DNA of 64,000 nucleotides from Prevotella falsenii DSM 22864 = JCM 15124 (GTDB lineage: Bacteria; Bacteroidota; Bacteroidia; Bacteroidales; Bacteroidaceae), in assembly GCF_000613945.1 (NCBI RefSeq), contig NZ_BAJY01000008.1:1-64000 (forward strand). Reading direction: 5' to 3'. Below the pieces are notes generated by a model, which was given only the letters and a program-made list of their open reading frames with translations, was not told the DNA's origin and searched no databases. The position numbers and the translations under genes were made by a program. Positions 26,850 to 37,433 of this stretch are shown one piece after another (the stretch's first letter is position 1; every line of letters begins with the position of its first letter).

Positions 26850-28367
26850 TTATCCTAACACTTCGATGGCTTTGTGCAAACGATGCAAGGTTTCTTCTTT
26901 GCCGAGGAAAGCCGAAATGTCGAACATTCCCGGACCTTTGCCGATGCCAACAAGGGCAAGGCGGAAGGCATTCATTACATCGCCGAGCTTGTAACCTTTC
27001 TCTTCTACCCACTTCATAACGATGGGTTCTTGCCCTTCTACGCTGAAGTCGTCGATGTCGGCTAACACTTGAGAAAGCTCACCCATCTGTTTTGCAGAGT
27101 ATTCCTTCCAACGTTTCTTTGCCGTTTTTGCATCGTATTCGGTCGGAGGAATAAAGAAGAACGAGCAAAGATTCCAGAGTTCGTGCACAAAATCTACACG
27201 GTCTTTCATCATGTGAACCACTTCCGTAACTTGTTTCATCGTTGCGTCCACACCGTTATTTGCTACGATAGGTGCAAAAAGGTTTGCTATCTCTTCGTCG
27301 CTCTTGTGCAATATATACTCGTGATTGAACCAAATGCACTTCTGATAATCGAACTTAGCACCGCTTTTTGAACATTTTGTGATGTCGAAAGCCTGCACGA
27401 GTTCGTCGAGTGTAAAGAGTTCCTGCTCTGTTCCCGGGTTCCAGCCCAAGAGAGCGAGGAAGTTTACAACAGCTTCGGGGAAGTATCCGCTTTCTCTATA
27501 ACCTGAACTAACCTCTTCGGTCTTAGGGTCTTGCCACTCCAATGGGAACACAGGGAAGCCCAAACGGTCGCCATCGCGCTTGCTGAGCTTGCCTTTGCCT
27601 TCCGGTTTCAGCAATAAAGGAAGGTGAGCAAAGCGCGGCATGGTGTCTTCCCAACCGAAAGCACGGTACAAAAGAACATGCAAAGGTGCGCTTGGCAGCC
27701 ATTCTTCGCCACGGATAACATGACTTATCTCCATTAAATGGTCGTCCACGATGTTGGCAAGATGGTAGGTCGGCAACTCGTCGGCACTCTTATAAAGCAC
27801 CTTATCGTCGAGTATGTCGGTCTTGATGCACACATCTCCCCGAATCATATCGTCTACGTGAACATCTGTTCCCGGTTCTATCTTGAAGCGAACAACATAC
27901 TGTTCGCCGTCTTCAATGAGCTTTTCAACTTCTTCTTTCGCAAGCGTGAGCGAGTTGCGCATCTGCATACGGGTGCGAGCGTCGTACTGGAAGTTTGCAA
28001 TCTCGTTACGTTTAGCTTCCAATTCTTCAGGTGTGTCGAATGCAATGTATGCTTTTCCTTCATCTAAAAGCCGGTTTACATACGTCTTATAGATGTCGCG
28101 GCGTTCGCTTTGGCGGTACGGGCCATGCTCGCCGCCGAAGGTTACACCCTCGTCGAACTTTATTCCCAGCCATTCAAATGCCTCTATGATGTATTCTTCT
28201 GCACCGGGAACAAAACGATTTGAGTCTGTATCCTCGATTCTGAATACCATTTCGCCTCCATGCTGACGCGCAAAGAGGTAGTTATACAATGCTGTACGTA
28301 CGCCACCAATATGCAACGGTCCGGTAGGACTGGGCGCAAAGCGTACTCTTACTTTTCTTTCTGCCAT
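26850..28367 (-). CDS. gltX: Glutamate-tRNA ligase
   Basis: 505 aa class I synthetase with the HIGH motif as PLHIGG (17-22) in [20 protein letters not shown] and the KMSKS equivalent KLSKRDGDR near residue 260; C-terminal anticodon-binding helical domain. It attaches glutamate to tRNA-Glu. It lies 36 bp upstream of waaA on the same strand and is divergent from the HD phosphohydrolase gene. Confidence 0.97.
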   Translation of the reverse strand: MAERKVRVRFAPSPTGPLHIGGVRTALYNYLFARQHGGEMVFRIEDTDSNRFVPGAEEYIIEAFEWLGIKFDEGVTFGGEHGPYRQSERRDIYKTYVNRLLDEGKAYIAFDTPEELEAKRNEIANFQYDARTRMQMRNSLTLAKEEVEKLIEDGEQYVVRFKIEPGTDVHVDDMIRGDVCIKTDILDDKVLYKSADELPTYHLANIVDDHLMEISHVIRGEEWLPSAPLHVLLYRAFGWEDTMPRFAHLPLLLKPEGKGKLSKRDGDRLGFPVFPLEWQDPKTEEVSSGYRESGYFPEAVVNFLALLGWNPGTEQELFTLDELVQAFDITKCSKSGAKFDYQKCIWFNHEYILHKSDEEIANLFAPIVANNGVDATMKQVTEVVHMMKDRVDFVHELWNLCSFFFIPPTEYDAKTAKKRWKEYSAKQMGELSQVLADIDDFSVEGQEPIVMKWVEEKGYKLGDVMNAFRLALVGIGKGPGMFDISAFLGKEETLHRLHKAIEVLG

Positions 28368-28605
28368 TGCTTAAATTAAAATTTTGTGCAAAATTACTGT
28401 TTTTTTTCGACTATAAGGCTTTTTTTTTGTATTTTCGCATATTGATAAAAGAATGGGGCAAGGATAGGTCTTGTCTCCCAAGTGATAAATGTGGAAGATT
28501 TTATTGTACTGCGATACTTTTTCAATTCGATAAGAATGGAATTGCGACAGCGGGTGAAATGCCTCGTGCAAGCATTGCAATGTATCCACAAAACGAAGAA
28601 TAGAG

Positions 28606-30657
28606 ATGATAAAATTTACCAATCCCGACAACCTTGTGTGGCGTAGTTACGCCGCAAGAATTATATTGGTGCTGATTACCACAGCGATTATTATTGCCGT
28701 GTTGCCACGTTCACAGGGCAAAATGTACCACTACGATGAAGGAAAACCGTGGCTGTATGAGCAGCTTATCGCCAAGTTCGACTTCCCAATCTTTAAAAGT
28801 GAAGAGACATTGAAGAGCGAACGCGATTCGTTGATGAAGAATTTCGTTCCTTATTTCAATCTAAATGAAAATATTGGAAAGGCGAAAATAGCCCAATTCC
28901 GCAAAGATTACAAAGACGGCATACCGGGTTTACCACTTGAATATGTCAATATTGTGGCGCAAAGACTGCACGAACTCTATGAAACAGGCATTATCAATTC
29001 TGCCAATTTCGCCTCTTTAATGAAAGACAGCAGCAATGTTGTACACGTCGTAGTGGGCAAACAAGCTATAAGCAAGCCTGTCGGACAACTCTTTACAACG
29101 CTTGGTGCTTACGAAAACCTTTTCGCCACACAGCTGTTGAGTGCCAAACGTTCCGTATTGCAGCAGTGCAATCTTAACGAATATATAGAGCCTAACCTTG
29201 TTTACGACAAGGAACGCAGTGAAAGCGAAATGAACGATATGCTCAGTCTTATTCCGCAGGCTTCCGGTATGGTGCTCGAAGGACAGCGAATTATAGACCG
29301 TGGCGATATTGTAGATGCGAAAACCTATCGTGTTCTTTCCTCGTTTGAACAGGCAAACGAGAAGCGAAACGAAACGAAAGACCAAATTACGTCCACTTTA
29401 CTTGGGCAATCGCTTTACGTTTTCATACTTATCGTGTTGTTTACGCTTTATATGGCTCTCTTCCGCAAGGACTATTTTGAGAAGCCGCGCTCTATTTCGT
29501 TCCTGTATGCCTTGTTTATCATCTTCCCCACAATAACTTCTTTGATGATAAAGTACAATATTTTGAGTGTTTATATCGTACCTTTCGCAATGGCAGCTGT
29601 CTTCGTTCGTGTGTTCATGGACTCTCGAACGGCGTTCAATTCCTATGTTATCATGATTTTGCTTTCTGCCGTTGCCGTGCGTTATCAATACGAATTTATA
29701 GTTGTTCAGTTGGTTGCAGGTCTTATCGCCATATTTTCGTTGCGCGAATTGTCGAAACGCAGTCAGATATTTCTTACGGCTTTGCTCGTTACGTTAGGTT
29801 CGGCAGCTGTCTATTTGGCACTCCAGCTCATACAGACGGACGACTTCTCGAAGCTCGATAGTTCTATGTACTATCACATTGGCGTCAATGGCTTCCTCCT
29901 TCTCTTTACTTATCCGTTGATGTTGATTATTGAAAAGCTCTTCGGTTTCATATCTACGGTAACCATGTTCGAGCTTTCCAACACCAACAACGAGTTGTTG
30001 CGCCGACTGAGCGAAGTAGCTCCGGGAACTTTCCAACACTCCATTACGGTGGGCAACCTTGGTGTCGAGATTGCCAGCAAGATACACGCAAAGGGGCAAC
30101 TCGTCCGTACAGGTGCGCTTTACCATGATATTGGCAAGATGGTTAATCCTGTTTTCTTTACCGAAAACCAAGTTGGTGTAAACCCACACGATAAGATTTC
30201 CGACTTGGAAAGTGCAAAAATCATTATCGGACACGTTACGGAAGGACTTCGATTGGCAGAGAAACACAATCTGCCCAATATCATTAAAGCCTTTATTACC
30301 ACCCACCACGGAATGGGATTGGTGAAGTATTTCTATATCAACTATAAGAATGCGCACCCCGACGAGGAAGTAGACGAAGCACCATTCCGCTATCCCGGTC
30401 CTAATCCGTGGACGCGTGAGCAAGCCATACTGATGATGTGCGATACCGTTGAGGCTGCTTCGCGCTCGCTTCCGGAGTACACCGAGGAGAGTATAAGCAA
30501 CTTGGTGAACAAACTTATCGACGCGCAGATGGCTGAAGGCTTCTTTACCGACTGCCCGATTACATTCCGCGACGTAAGTATAGCAAAGCAAGTGCTTATC
30601 GAACGTTTGAAGTCAATCTACCATACACGTATCCAGTATCCTGAATTGAAGTCGTAG
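28606..30657 (+). CDS. 7TM-HD family phosphohydrolase (PgpH-like)
   Basis: 683 aa: one N-terminal membrane helix, an extracytoplasmic 7TMR-HDED domain (about 50-260), seven membrane segments (about 265-445) and a C-terminal HD domain with H478, HD at 507-508 in ALYHDIGKM, and THHG at 566-569. Related proteins of the PgpH type hydrolyse cyclic di-AMP at the membrane. The stop overlaps the priA start by one base. Confidence 0.9.
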   Translation: MIKFTNPDNLVWRSYAARIILVLITTAIIIAVLPRSQGKMYHYDEGKPWLYEQLIAKFDFPIFKSEETLKSERDSLMKNFVPYFNLNENIGKAKIAQFRKDYKDGIPGLPLEYVNIVAQRLHELYETGIINSANFASLMKDSSNVVHVVVGKQAISKPVGQLFTTLGAYENLFATQLLSAKRSVLQQCNLNEYIEPNLVYDKERSESEMNDMLSLIPQASGMVLEGQRIIDRGDIVDAKTYRVLSSFEQANEKRNETKDQITSTLLGQSLYVFILIVLFTLYMALFRKDYFEKPRSISFLYALFIIFPTITSLMIKYNILSVYIVPFAMAAVFVRVFMDSRTAFNSYVIMILLSAVAVRYQYEFIVVQLVAGLIAIFSLRELSKRSQIFLTALLVTLGSAAVYLALQLIQTDDFSKLDSSMYYHIGVNGFLLLFTYPLMLIIEKLFGFISTVTMFELSNTNNELLRRLSEVAPGTFQHSITVGNLGVEIASKIHAKGQLVRTGALYHDIGKMVNPVFFTENQVGVNPHDKISDLESAKIIIGHVTEGLRLAEKHNLPNIIKAFITTHHGMGLVKYFYINYKNAHPDEEVDEAPFRYPGPNPWTREQAILMMCDTVEAASRSLPEYTEESISNLVNKLIDAQMAEGFFTDCPITFRDVSIAKQVLIERLKSIYHTRIQYPELKS

Positions 30658-32981
30658 TGAAATACGTTGAAGTAATTTTACCACTTCCACTTGAGGGAAC
30701 TTTCACTTATGGCGTGCCCGATGCGCTGCTCGAAAAGGTAGTGCCGGGCGTGCGTTTGCTTGTTCCGTTCGGCAAGATAAAGACGTATATCGGCATTTGC
30801 AACGCTGCTCCTACCGACCAACCTTGCAAGAGCGAGACCGATGGAACGGTGGAATACAAGTGCATTCTTTCTGTCCTCGACGATACGCCCGTATTGCTTC
30901 CGCAGCAATTGCAACTGTGGCACTGGATAGCCGACTACTATATGTCGCCCCTCGGCGATGTCTACAAGGCGGCATTGCCCTCCGGACTGAAGGCAGAAGA
31001 TGCTTACAAGCCCCGCACCGAGGTGTATGTTTGCTTGGGAAAACAGTTCCGAGGCAAGCGCGAACTGCACATTGCGCTCGACAGTCTTACTCGTGTGGCA
31101 AAGCAACTGAATGTGCTGACAACCTATTTGCAACTGAGTGGTATTGCCGATACTCCCGAATTGGCAACCATCGACGCAACGCAAAGTGCCGACAACGAGG
31201 GCTGCAAGCTCAAAACGGTGTCGCAAGAAGAACTTATGAACGAAAGCCATTGCACGGCAGCGGTATTGCGCGGACTCATTTCAAAGGGCATCTTGCAAAC
31301 CTATCGTAAGGAAGTGGGACGACTGAACAACAGCTATGGCGAGGTGCAACCTAACGCCATACACCCGCTGAACGAAGCCCAAAGCACCGCCTACGATAAG
31401 TTGTTGTTGCAGATGATGTCGCACAACGTAACCCTTCTCCACGGTGTTACCTCGTCGGGTAAGACCGAAATCTACATACATCTTATTCTGAAAGCCCTTC
31501 AAGAACACAAGCAGGTGTTGTATTTGTTGCCCGAAATAGCACTGACGGTGCAGATGACCGACCGCCTTCGCCGTGTTTTTGGCAACAAGCTCGGCATTTA
31601 TCATAGCCGATACAACGACGACGAGCGTGTGGAAATATGGAAAAAGCAACTTTCCGCCACGCCTTACGATGTTATGCTCGGTGCGCGAAGTGCCGTGTTC
31701 CTGCCTTTCCAACGTCTCGGACTGGTGATTATCGACGAAGAACACGAAACAAGTTTCAAACAACAAGACCCTGCGCCACGCTACCACGCACGCTCGGCAG
31801 CCATTGTTCTGGCGCAGATGTATGGGGCAAAAACGCTGCTGGGCACTGCCACACCGTCTGCCGAAAGCTACCGAAACGCACAGCTGGGCAAGTATGGGCT
31901 CGTTTCCTTGTCGCAACGGTATAAGGATATTCAGCTGCCTGCCATTGAAGTGGTGGACGTGAAAGACCTTCGGCGTCGCAAGATGATGTCGGGACTGTTC
32001 TCTCCGCACTTGCTTTCCGCCGTCCGCGAGGCATTGCAGCGTGGCGAACAAGCCATCTTGTTCCAGAACAGGCGCGGGTTTGCCCCTATGGTAGAGTGCC
32101 ACGTCTGCGGCTGGGTGCCACGATGTCCCAACTGCGATGTGTCGCTGACACACCACAAGAATATGAACTTGCTTACCTGCCACTATTGCGGCTACACCGA
32201 ACGAGTGCCCGAACAGTGTCCAAGTTGCGAGAGCAAAGACATAAAAGGGCGTGGCTACGGAACAGAAAAGATAGAAGACGAGATAATGAACTTATTTCCC
32301 GATGCGCGTGTGGCACGTATGGACTTGGACACGACGCGCACGAAGAACGCCTACGAACGACTGATAACCGATTTCTCGGCAGGAAAAACAAACCTTCTGA
32401 TAGGCACACAGATGGTTTCAAAGGGCTTGGACTTCGACCGTGTGTCGGTTGTTGGCATACTCGATGCCGACAATATGCTGAACTATCCCGATTTTCGGGC
32501 TTACGAACACGCCTTTACAATGATGGCGCAAGTGAGCGGAAGGGCAGGGCGGAAAGGCAAACAAGGGCGGGTTATCTTACAGACGAAGAGCCCTGAACTG
32601 CCCGTAATCCGCCAAGTAGTAAGGCACGACTATGCTACTTTCTACGCATCGTTGCTCGAAGAGCGTGCCGCCTTTCGTTATCCGCCCTTCTTCCACCTTA
32701 TATATATATACTTGAAACATCGCAGCGACGACACGGTGAACTCGGCAAGTCTTGAATTTGGCTCCCGACTTCGTGAGATTTTTGGCGACCGTGTGCTCGG
32801 TCCCGACAAGCCATCGGTAGCGCGGGTGAAGACGTTGCATATACGAAAGATTATCCTGAAACTTGAAAACGGACTCGACTACAAGCTGGCGAAGCAATAT
32901 TTGCGCACGATGAAGGACGCCATGATAAAGGAAAAACGCTATGGCGCACTCACTGTCTATTACGATATAGACCCATTGTAA
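30657..32981 (+). CDS. priA: Primosomal protein N' (PriA helicase)
   Basis: 774 aa, GTG start overlapping the preceding TAG. N-terminal DNA-binding domain (VILPLPLEGTFTYGVP), Walker A GVTSSGKT at 263-270, DEEH at 360-363, a zinc-binding cysteine cluster (CHVCGWVPRCPNCD, CHYCGY, CPSC) and helicase motifs V/VI (GTQMVSKGLDFD, QVSGRAGRKGKQG). PriA restarts stalled replication forks. Translational coupling with the HD phosphohydrolase gene is implied. Confidence 0.96.
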   Translation: MKYVEVILPLPLEGTFTYGVPDALLEKVVPGVRLLVPFGKIKTYIGICNAAPTDQPCKSETDGTVEYKCILSVLDDTPVLLPQQLQLWHWIADYYMSPLGDVYKAALPSGLKAEDAYKPRTEVYVCLGKQFRGKRELHIALDSLTRVAKQLNVLTTYLQLSGIADTPELATIDATQSADNEGCKLKTVSQEELMNESHCTAAVLRGLISKGILQTYRKEVGRLNNSYGEVQPNAIHPLNEAQSTAYDKLLLQMMSHNVTLLHGVTSSGKTEIYIHLILKALQEHKQVLYLLPEIALTVQMTDRLRRVFGNKLGIYHSRYNDDERVEIWKKQLSATPYDVMLGARSAVFLPFQRLGLVIIDEEHETSFKQQDPAPRYHARSAAIVLAQMYGAKTLLGTATPSAESYRNAQLGKYGLVSLSQRYKDIQLPAIEVVDVKDLRRRKMMSGLFSPHLLSAVREALQRGEQAILFQNRRGFAPMVECHVCGWVPRCPNCDVSLTHHKNMNLLTCHYCGYTERVPEQCPSCESKDIKGRGYGTEKIEDEIMNLFPDARVARMDLDTTRTKNAYERLITDFSAGKTNLLIGTQMVSKGLDFDRVSVVGILDADNMLNYPDFRAYEHAFTMMAQVSGRAGRKGKQGRVILQTKSPELPVIRQVVRHDYATFYASLLEERAAFRYPPFFHLIYIYLKHRSDDTVNSASLEFGSRLREIFGDRVLGPDKPSVARVKTLHIRKIILKLENGLDYKLAKQYLRTMKDAMIKEKRYGALTVYYDIDPL

Positions 32982-33074
32982 ACCGAATTATACAAGCAAG
33001 AAAACGGTGGGAAGTATGTAAATGTTTTTCACGCGTGTAGCTGTTGCGTAACATTCTTGTTACCAACGCTTTGC

Positions 33075-33162
33075 AAAACCTATTGTTTTGCATTCCAAAA
33101 GCGGCTGTTTTGCACGGTAAAACCGTAGGTTTTGCGTTGCAAAACAGCCGCTTTCGCAGTGC
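33075..33162. repeat. Tandem array, four 22-bp units (AAAA-core-TTTTGC type)
   Basis: Units at 33075, 33097, 33119 and 33141 with cores CCTATTG, GCGGCTG, CCGTAGG, CAGCCGC. The second and fourth cores are reverse complements. Same family as 23682 and 59600. It lies about 95 bp after the priA stop. Confidence 0.85.
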
Positions 33163-33286
33163 CGAAGCGTAGCTCTCGCTTTTTAAGGGAATTATCCTTA
33201 CAAAACCGGAGCTGTTTTCACACAGAGTCCATACTTTTGCGTAACGTAAGTTCGGCGACAGTTCGCCTTTAAATAACCGTCAAAGT

Positions 33287-33424
33287 CGCAACGGAGTTAT
33301 GGCAATTATCGCAACGGAGTTACGGCAATCATCGCAACGGAGTTACGGCAATCATCGCAACGGAGTTACGGCAATCGTCGCAACGGAGTTACGACAATCA
33401 TCGTAACGGAGTTACGACAAAAGC
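33287..33424. repeat. Tandem array, six 23-bp units (GCAACGGAGTTACGG type)
   Basis: Six near-identical units with period 23 bp and a partial seventh; one unit contains the perfect hyphenated palindrome GTAAC-GGA-GTTAC. It begins 27 bp beyond the terminator at 33452-33483 as read from the FadL gene. This and the preceding array fill most of the 532-bp gap between convergent genes. Confidence 0.9.
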
Positions 33425-33451
33425 CGTTACGGAGTGTTTACAGAAAGCGAA

Positions 33452-33483
33452 ACGGGGTTGTAGGAAAAGTCCTACAACCCCGT
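33452..33483 (-). terminator. Perfect hairpin terminator after the FadL gene
   Basis: 14-bp perfect stem ACGGGGTTGTAGGA / TCCTACAACCCCGT with a 4-nt loop (33466-33469), 30 bp after the stop of the minus-strand gene, followed on that strand by TTTCGCTTT. Confidence 0.9.
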
Positions 33484-33513
33484 CTGTATTATCAGTGGTA
33501 GAAGTCTGATTGA

Positions 33514-35043
33514 TTAAAGCGTTATATCAAGCCCTACACCGAACACTTTGTTGGTGCGTGTAAATTCGTCGGTATTTTGCATTTTAATGTCTTTTTCGCC
33601 GGATTTGGTGCTTGTTTCATACGTCTTGTTGAACTTTTCGTAGTCCGTAAAGAAGTATGCGATATTCAGATGAGCATTCTTTGCCACCTTGATTTTAGCA
33701 CCGACACCAAAGCTGTAGCTGCTTGTTACGAAGCTAAGGTCAGACAGATAGCTGCCGTCGCCAAGTCCGTACTGTGTACGTTGTCCGCCCATACTTACCG
33801 TAATGCCCGGTTTAATGTCCCATTCCACACCTGCAAGATATTCACGTGTGTTGCTCGAGAGCAGGCGTTGCTTGTTGTTTGCCATGCGTGCGTCCTTGTC
33901 GAAGTAGTAATGATAGCCTGCCAAGAGGCGAAGATTGTCTAATACTTCGTACTGTGCACCTATCGACAACAGACCCGGAAGGTCGTTGGGAGTGTTCACG
34001 CCGTCTTTAAACTGTCCGGTGTCGTCGCGCTTTGTGTTGTTCTCAATGTTGAACTTGGTGGTAAATTCGTAGTGTGCGGCAAAGTTCCAACGCCCTGTCT
34101 TATAGTCGATACCGATGATTGGAGTGATACCCCAGCCACGTTGCGTGCAGTCTAAGTACTTGTCGGCAACCTTCTCCTTGGCTGTATTCAAACTCTCTGC
34201 ACCTGCTTGGTATTGCTTTGCAGCAGCTTCGTACTTTGCTTTTGTTGCAGGGTCGGTAGCCTGTTCTGCCATCTGCTTGTTCTGATTGGCAAGCTGTGTC
34301 ATCGCATTAGCCCTTGTACCGAAGAAGTCGTACAGGTTTACCATATTGCCATTTATGTTGGCAGAGATGTTCACAATGTTACCTTCGTACTTATTGTATA
34401 TATAGTTGAAGCGTGCACCACCGTAAACAGCAAGCTTTTCGTTTATCTTGTAGGTTGCACCCAACTGCAAACCGAAGTCGTATTGCTGTCCGTGCATATA
34501 GCTGTTTACACTGTAACCCGGTTCTGTTGTGGTAAAGCCCTGACTTGCAAGCATAGCGGGAAGCATTGCAATTTGGCGTTCGAATGATGGTAAACCGCTG
34601 TTGAAAGTAGCCTTACCGCCACCGCCTACGATACCGAAACCCATCTGGAAGCCCCACTTGTCGTAGTTCTTGGCAATCTGGAACGATGGAAGAATAGGTA
34701 CAGAAGCCTCTCCTTTAAATTCCTTGATACCGTCTTTATTGCCTCCGTTCAGTTTGAAAGGCTGATAGTAAGGTGTGCCTTTCAGTGCAGGAATGGTTAA
34801 TCCCGAGTTGATGATACGGGTTTGATAAACGTTTTGCACGTTGAACGAAATATGAAGACCGTTTGGCAAGAATGCCACACCTGCCGGATTGGAATAGACA
34901 CCGTCGATACCGATGGCACCATCACGTGCAATACTACGCAAAAATGCAATGCTTTGATTTGTATTTGTAAGTAATCCGCCTGCTTTAATGCTTGACGAAA
35001 AGGCAAGCAAAGCAACCATAAGGGGTAATAACTTTTGTTTCAT
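33514..35043 (-). CDS. FadL/OmpP1-family outer-membrane transporter
   Basis: 509 aa with signal peptide ending SIKA and the family start GGLLTNTNQSIAFLRSIARD, NPAGVAFLPNG, followed by barrel strands. There is an Ala/Gln-rich helical insert (about 265-305, coiled-coil-like). FadL proteins pass hydrophobic compounds such as fatty acids across the outer membrane; the Bacteroidetes branch is sometimes named TodX or haemin receptor, and the substrate here is unknown. A terminator follows. Confidence 0.88.
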   Translation of the reverse strand: MKQKLLPLMVALLAFSSSIKAGGLLTNTNQSIAFLRSIARDGAIGIDGVYSNPAGVAFLPNGLHISFNVQNVYQTRIINSGLTIPALKGTPYYQPFKLNGGNKDGIKEFKGEASVPILPSFQIAKNYDKWGFQMGFGIVGGGGKATFNSGLPSFERQIAMLPAMLASQGFTTTEPGYSVNSYMHGQQYDFGLQLGATYKINEKLAVYGGARFNYIYNKYEGNIVNISANINGNMVNLYDFFGTRANAMTQLANQNKQMAEQATDPATKAKYEAAAKQYQAGAESLNTAKEKVADKYLDCTQRGWGITPIIGIDYKTGRWNFAAHYEFTTKFNIENNTKRDDTGQFKDGVNTPNDLPGLLSIGAQYEVLDNLRLLAGYHYYFDKDARMANNKQRLLSSNTREYLAGVEWDIKPGITVSMGGQRTQYGLGDGSYLSDLSFVTSSYSFGVGAKIKVAKNAHLNIAYFFTDYEKFNKTYETSTKSGEKDIKMQNTDEFTRTNKVFGVGLDITL

Positions 35044-35231
35044 TCTTTAACTGTTGTTATATAAATATCTGCAAAATTGGCTGCAAAGTTATATAGATTG
35101 TTCTTTTCTACCAAATTTATTTGCACGTTTTTTCTTCAAATGTGTAGTTATATGACGATTGGAACAAAAACTTATACGGTTTATTCCATACGTTCTTTTG
35201 GTCTTTTCATGCAAAAAATATCTTGTTTGGC

Positions 35232-35262
35232 TTGCTGAAGTAGCTTTAAAATACTAACTTTG
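35232..35262 (+). promoter_or_regulatory. Probable promoter for the secreted 320-aa protein
   Basis: TAACTTTG at 35255-35262 with TTG at 35232-35234 (spacing 20 bp), about 50 bp before the ATG at 35312. Confidence 0.45.
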
Positions 35263-35311
35263 AACCCATAATTAAACAATGTAATTGAATAAATAAATAA
35301 TTGTAGTCAAG

Positions 35312-36274
35312 ATGAAGAAGACAACTTTGCCATTGTTACTGCTCTTTGTAGCAGTTGTATCAACATGGGGACAGTCCACCTTTACCGTCCTTCCTAAGTT
35401 TCAAATAGGCGATACGCTCGTCTACGAAGCTTCGAGTGTGAACAACGAAAGCTTTAAGGAAATACTCCCAAGTGCCGTTAATCCGAGTAACCGAAAGTTC
35501 TATTTAGTTGTGAAAGGAACCGACAATGATGGGAACTTAAAGGTAGATTACCTGATGAAAGAAGTGAAGACAGTAGAGAAAACAGAACTGCTAAAGGAGA
35601 TGCCGCTTATAGGAGAGGTGGAGAAATTCTTCAAAGAAGACATGCTGAAGAACCCGCTTCGGCTGACGCTCGACAGAGCAGGGCGACTTCAGGGCATCGA
35701 TAATAAAGATGAACTGACAGAGCTTTACTTTCAAAGAATACTGCCGGCAATTCTTGACATTGCGATGAAAGGCAAGAAACACAGACCTACTGCCAAGGAA
35801 ATACAGGAGGTAAAGGAATCCCTAAAGGATGAAATAGACATTATGGATATATTCGAAGAAGTTCCCGCACTGTTCAAATACTACGGTCAGCCTTTGATGG
35901 AAGGTAAGTCGGAAACGGTAGATTCGGTTACAACAAAGTATGTTGTGGCACGTATGGGAGATGGGACCACGTGGCTGAAAACCAATACCGACCTTATGCA
36001 CGGTAGCGAAGAAGTGGAAGAAATCAACCCCGGGGAGGAGTTTCTCGAAGATAGCGGTGCTGCCACTGATGATGAAGAAGGCGACGAAGGCTTCGACTTA
36101 GGAATCACTGCCACGCAGATAGAAGACTATAAGTATAGTAAGGAAGGCATCGTAACCTATCTGAAACTTGTTGTTTCGCTCGGCAGCAAAGATATAAGCG
36201 AACCAAATTCGGCATACACCGGCGGAACAGAAGTGAAGCTGATAGAGATAAAAAAAGGATCAAGGAAGGTTTAA
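35312..36274 (+). CDS. Secreted protein of unknown function
   Basis: 320 aa with a signal peptide (TTLPLLLLFVAVVSTWGQ) and then a soluble domain beginning STFTVLPKFQIGDTLVYE. A very acidic stretch (residues about 230-265, EEVEEINPGEEFLEDSG and on) separates two parts of the domain. Not recognised; similar periplasmic beta-sandwich proteins occur in Prevotella. It converges on the YiiX-like gene. Confidence 0.7.
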   Translation: MKKTTLPLLLLFVAVVSTWGQSTFTVLPKFQIGDTLVYEASSVNNESFKEILPSAVNPSNRKFYLVVKGTDNDGNLKVDYLMKEVKTVEKTELLKEMPLIGEVEKFFKEDMLKNPLRLTLDRAGRLQGIDNKDELTELYFQRILPAILDIAMKGKKHRPTAKEIQEVKESLKDEIDIMDIFEEVPALFKYYGQPLMEGKSETVDSVTTKYVVARMGDGTTWLKTNTDLMHGSEEVEEINPGEEFLEDSGAATDDEEGDEGFDLGITATQIEDYKYSKEGIVTYLKLVVSLGSKDISEPNSAYTGGTEVKLIEIKKGSRKV

Positions 36275-36312
36275 AAATGCCGTAAGAAATATAAGAAAAA
36301 AATAACATCAAT

Positions 36313-36918
36313 CTATTCTGGTTTGGTGTTTATTATTGTATTTCCCATCATAATATCTGAAGGTAAGAGGCAAGGTTTATGAAAACTGAACACATTAATG
36401 TTGTGTTTTCTGCCTTCAGATATGTCAATTCCAGCATGAAAATAGGCTTTCCACACAAGTTCAGTGCAGTAAAACTTAGTTGTATCTGCTGTATTGAAAT
36501 CATCATCGAATGGAACCCCCACCTTCTTTAAGGCATATTGAACTGCCTTTTGTGCAACATAGGGCTCACAAGATACACGAAAAACCTTTGCTTTCGCACA
36601 CCTATCAGGGTGAAGATACGCATTGATGGGCTCGATTTTTACCGTGTCTACATTATTATCAGACTCTCCGGGGACAGCATGAACAACCTTCCACGCACCA
36701 TCATGCTTACAGAGCAAACCCACATGGGAGTAGTTGCTGCTGTCTAACGTTGTAATAAACGTACTTTCGACACTGCGTCCTTCCCGAAAGATAAGGTCGC
36801 CATTGCGTAACGACATCGTATCAATATAGGCAGCAAGAAGTTTCTTTTCATGCTGCCTATAACAGGAAGTAAATAGGAAAACTGTGGCAGCTAATACTGC
36901 AAACAGCTTATATTTCAT
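36313..36918 (-). CDS. YiiX/YebB-like NlpC/P60-type cysteine hydrolase, lipoprotein
   Basis: 201 aa. Lipobox LFTSC with Cys19. Permuted papain-like fold: GDLIFR (40-45), SHVGLL with His65, HAVPGE, and FYCTELVW with Cys151 as the likely nucleophile. Members act on peptide or amide bonds, perhaps in cell wall or lipid metabolism; the substrate is not known. It is likely on the outer-membrane inner face. Confidence 0.85.
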   Translation of the reverse strand: MKYKLFAVLAATVFLFTSCYRQHEKKLLAAYIDTMSLRNGDLIFREGRSVESTFITTLDSSNYSHVGLLCKHDGAWKVVHAVPGESDNNVDTVKIEPINAYLHPDRCAKAKVFRVSCEPYVAQKAVQYALKKVGVPFDDDFNTADTTKFYCTELVWKAYFHAGIDISEGRKHNINVFSFHKPCLLPSDIMMGNTIINTKPE

Positions 36919-36965
36919 TCTAATTTAGTAATGTTAGTTCCTAAAGAGCAGGTATCTTATCTTTC

Positions 36966-37433
36966 TTAATACATTTTTTTAAGAGTATCTTTTTCGAGTC
37001 CAAATATGAAAACATTACCCAAAATGCCCAACGAGACCATCTTTCTTTTGCCTCCTTCTTTAAGAGAACCTGTGCTAAAAAGCAGGTAATTGCTTACGTC
37101 TAATTTTGAAACGATCACCTTATCAATAATATCTGCACCCCAAGAAGCTAACTTTGCTTCTCCGCTTCCACTCTTTTCTTCAACATAATCTATCAGTTCT
37201 GTGTGGATTGCTTCGACATGTTTCTCCTTATTAGGGCATGTAAAGGCTAACACAAGAAGTATTGCCGCTGGGATAATAATGCGCCATATCTTCTTAGAAG
37301 TATTGAACATGCCACCTTCCTGAGGTTCTTCGGTATCGTTTTGTTGAACCGGTTGTTCGTTTGAACCACCGCATTGAGGACAGATTTCTGAATTTTCATT
37401 GAGCGGAGAGCCGCAGTTAGGACAGTATGCCAT
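36966..37433 (-). CDS. Zinc-ribbon membrane protein with DUF4359-like domain
   Basis: 155 aa. N-terminal double CxxC ribbon (CPNCGSPLNENSEICPQCGG), one membrane helix (about 50-66, IWRIIIPAAILLVLAFTCP), then a soluble domain with NKEKHVEAIHTEL and VSLGILGNVFIFG as in DUF4359. Function unknown. Lies 47 bp upstream of the YiiX-like gene on the same strand. Confidence 0.7.
   Translation of the reverse strand: MAYCPNCGSPLNENSEICPQCGGSNEQPVQQNDTEEPQEGGMFNTSKKIWRIIIPAAILLVLAFTCPNKEKHVEAIHTELIDYVEEKSGSGEAKLASWGADIIDKVIVSKLDVSNYLLFSTGSLKEGGKRKMVSLGILGNVFIFGLEKDTLKKMY

Noticed and set aside
31281..32183. 300-aa minus-strand frame
   Set aside because: Shadow of priA in the opposite strand.
33287..33424. 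CRISPR array
   Set aside because: Units abut with no unique spacers and no cas genes are near; it is a plain tandem repeat.
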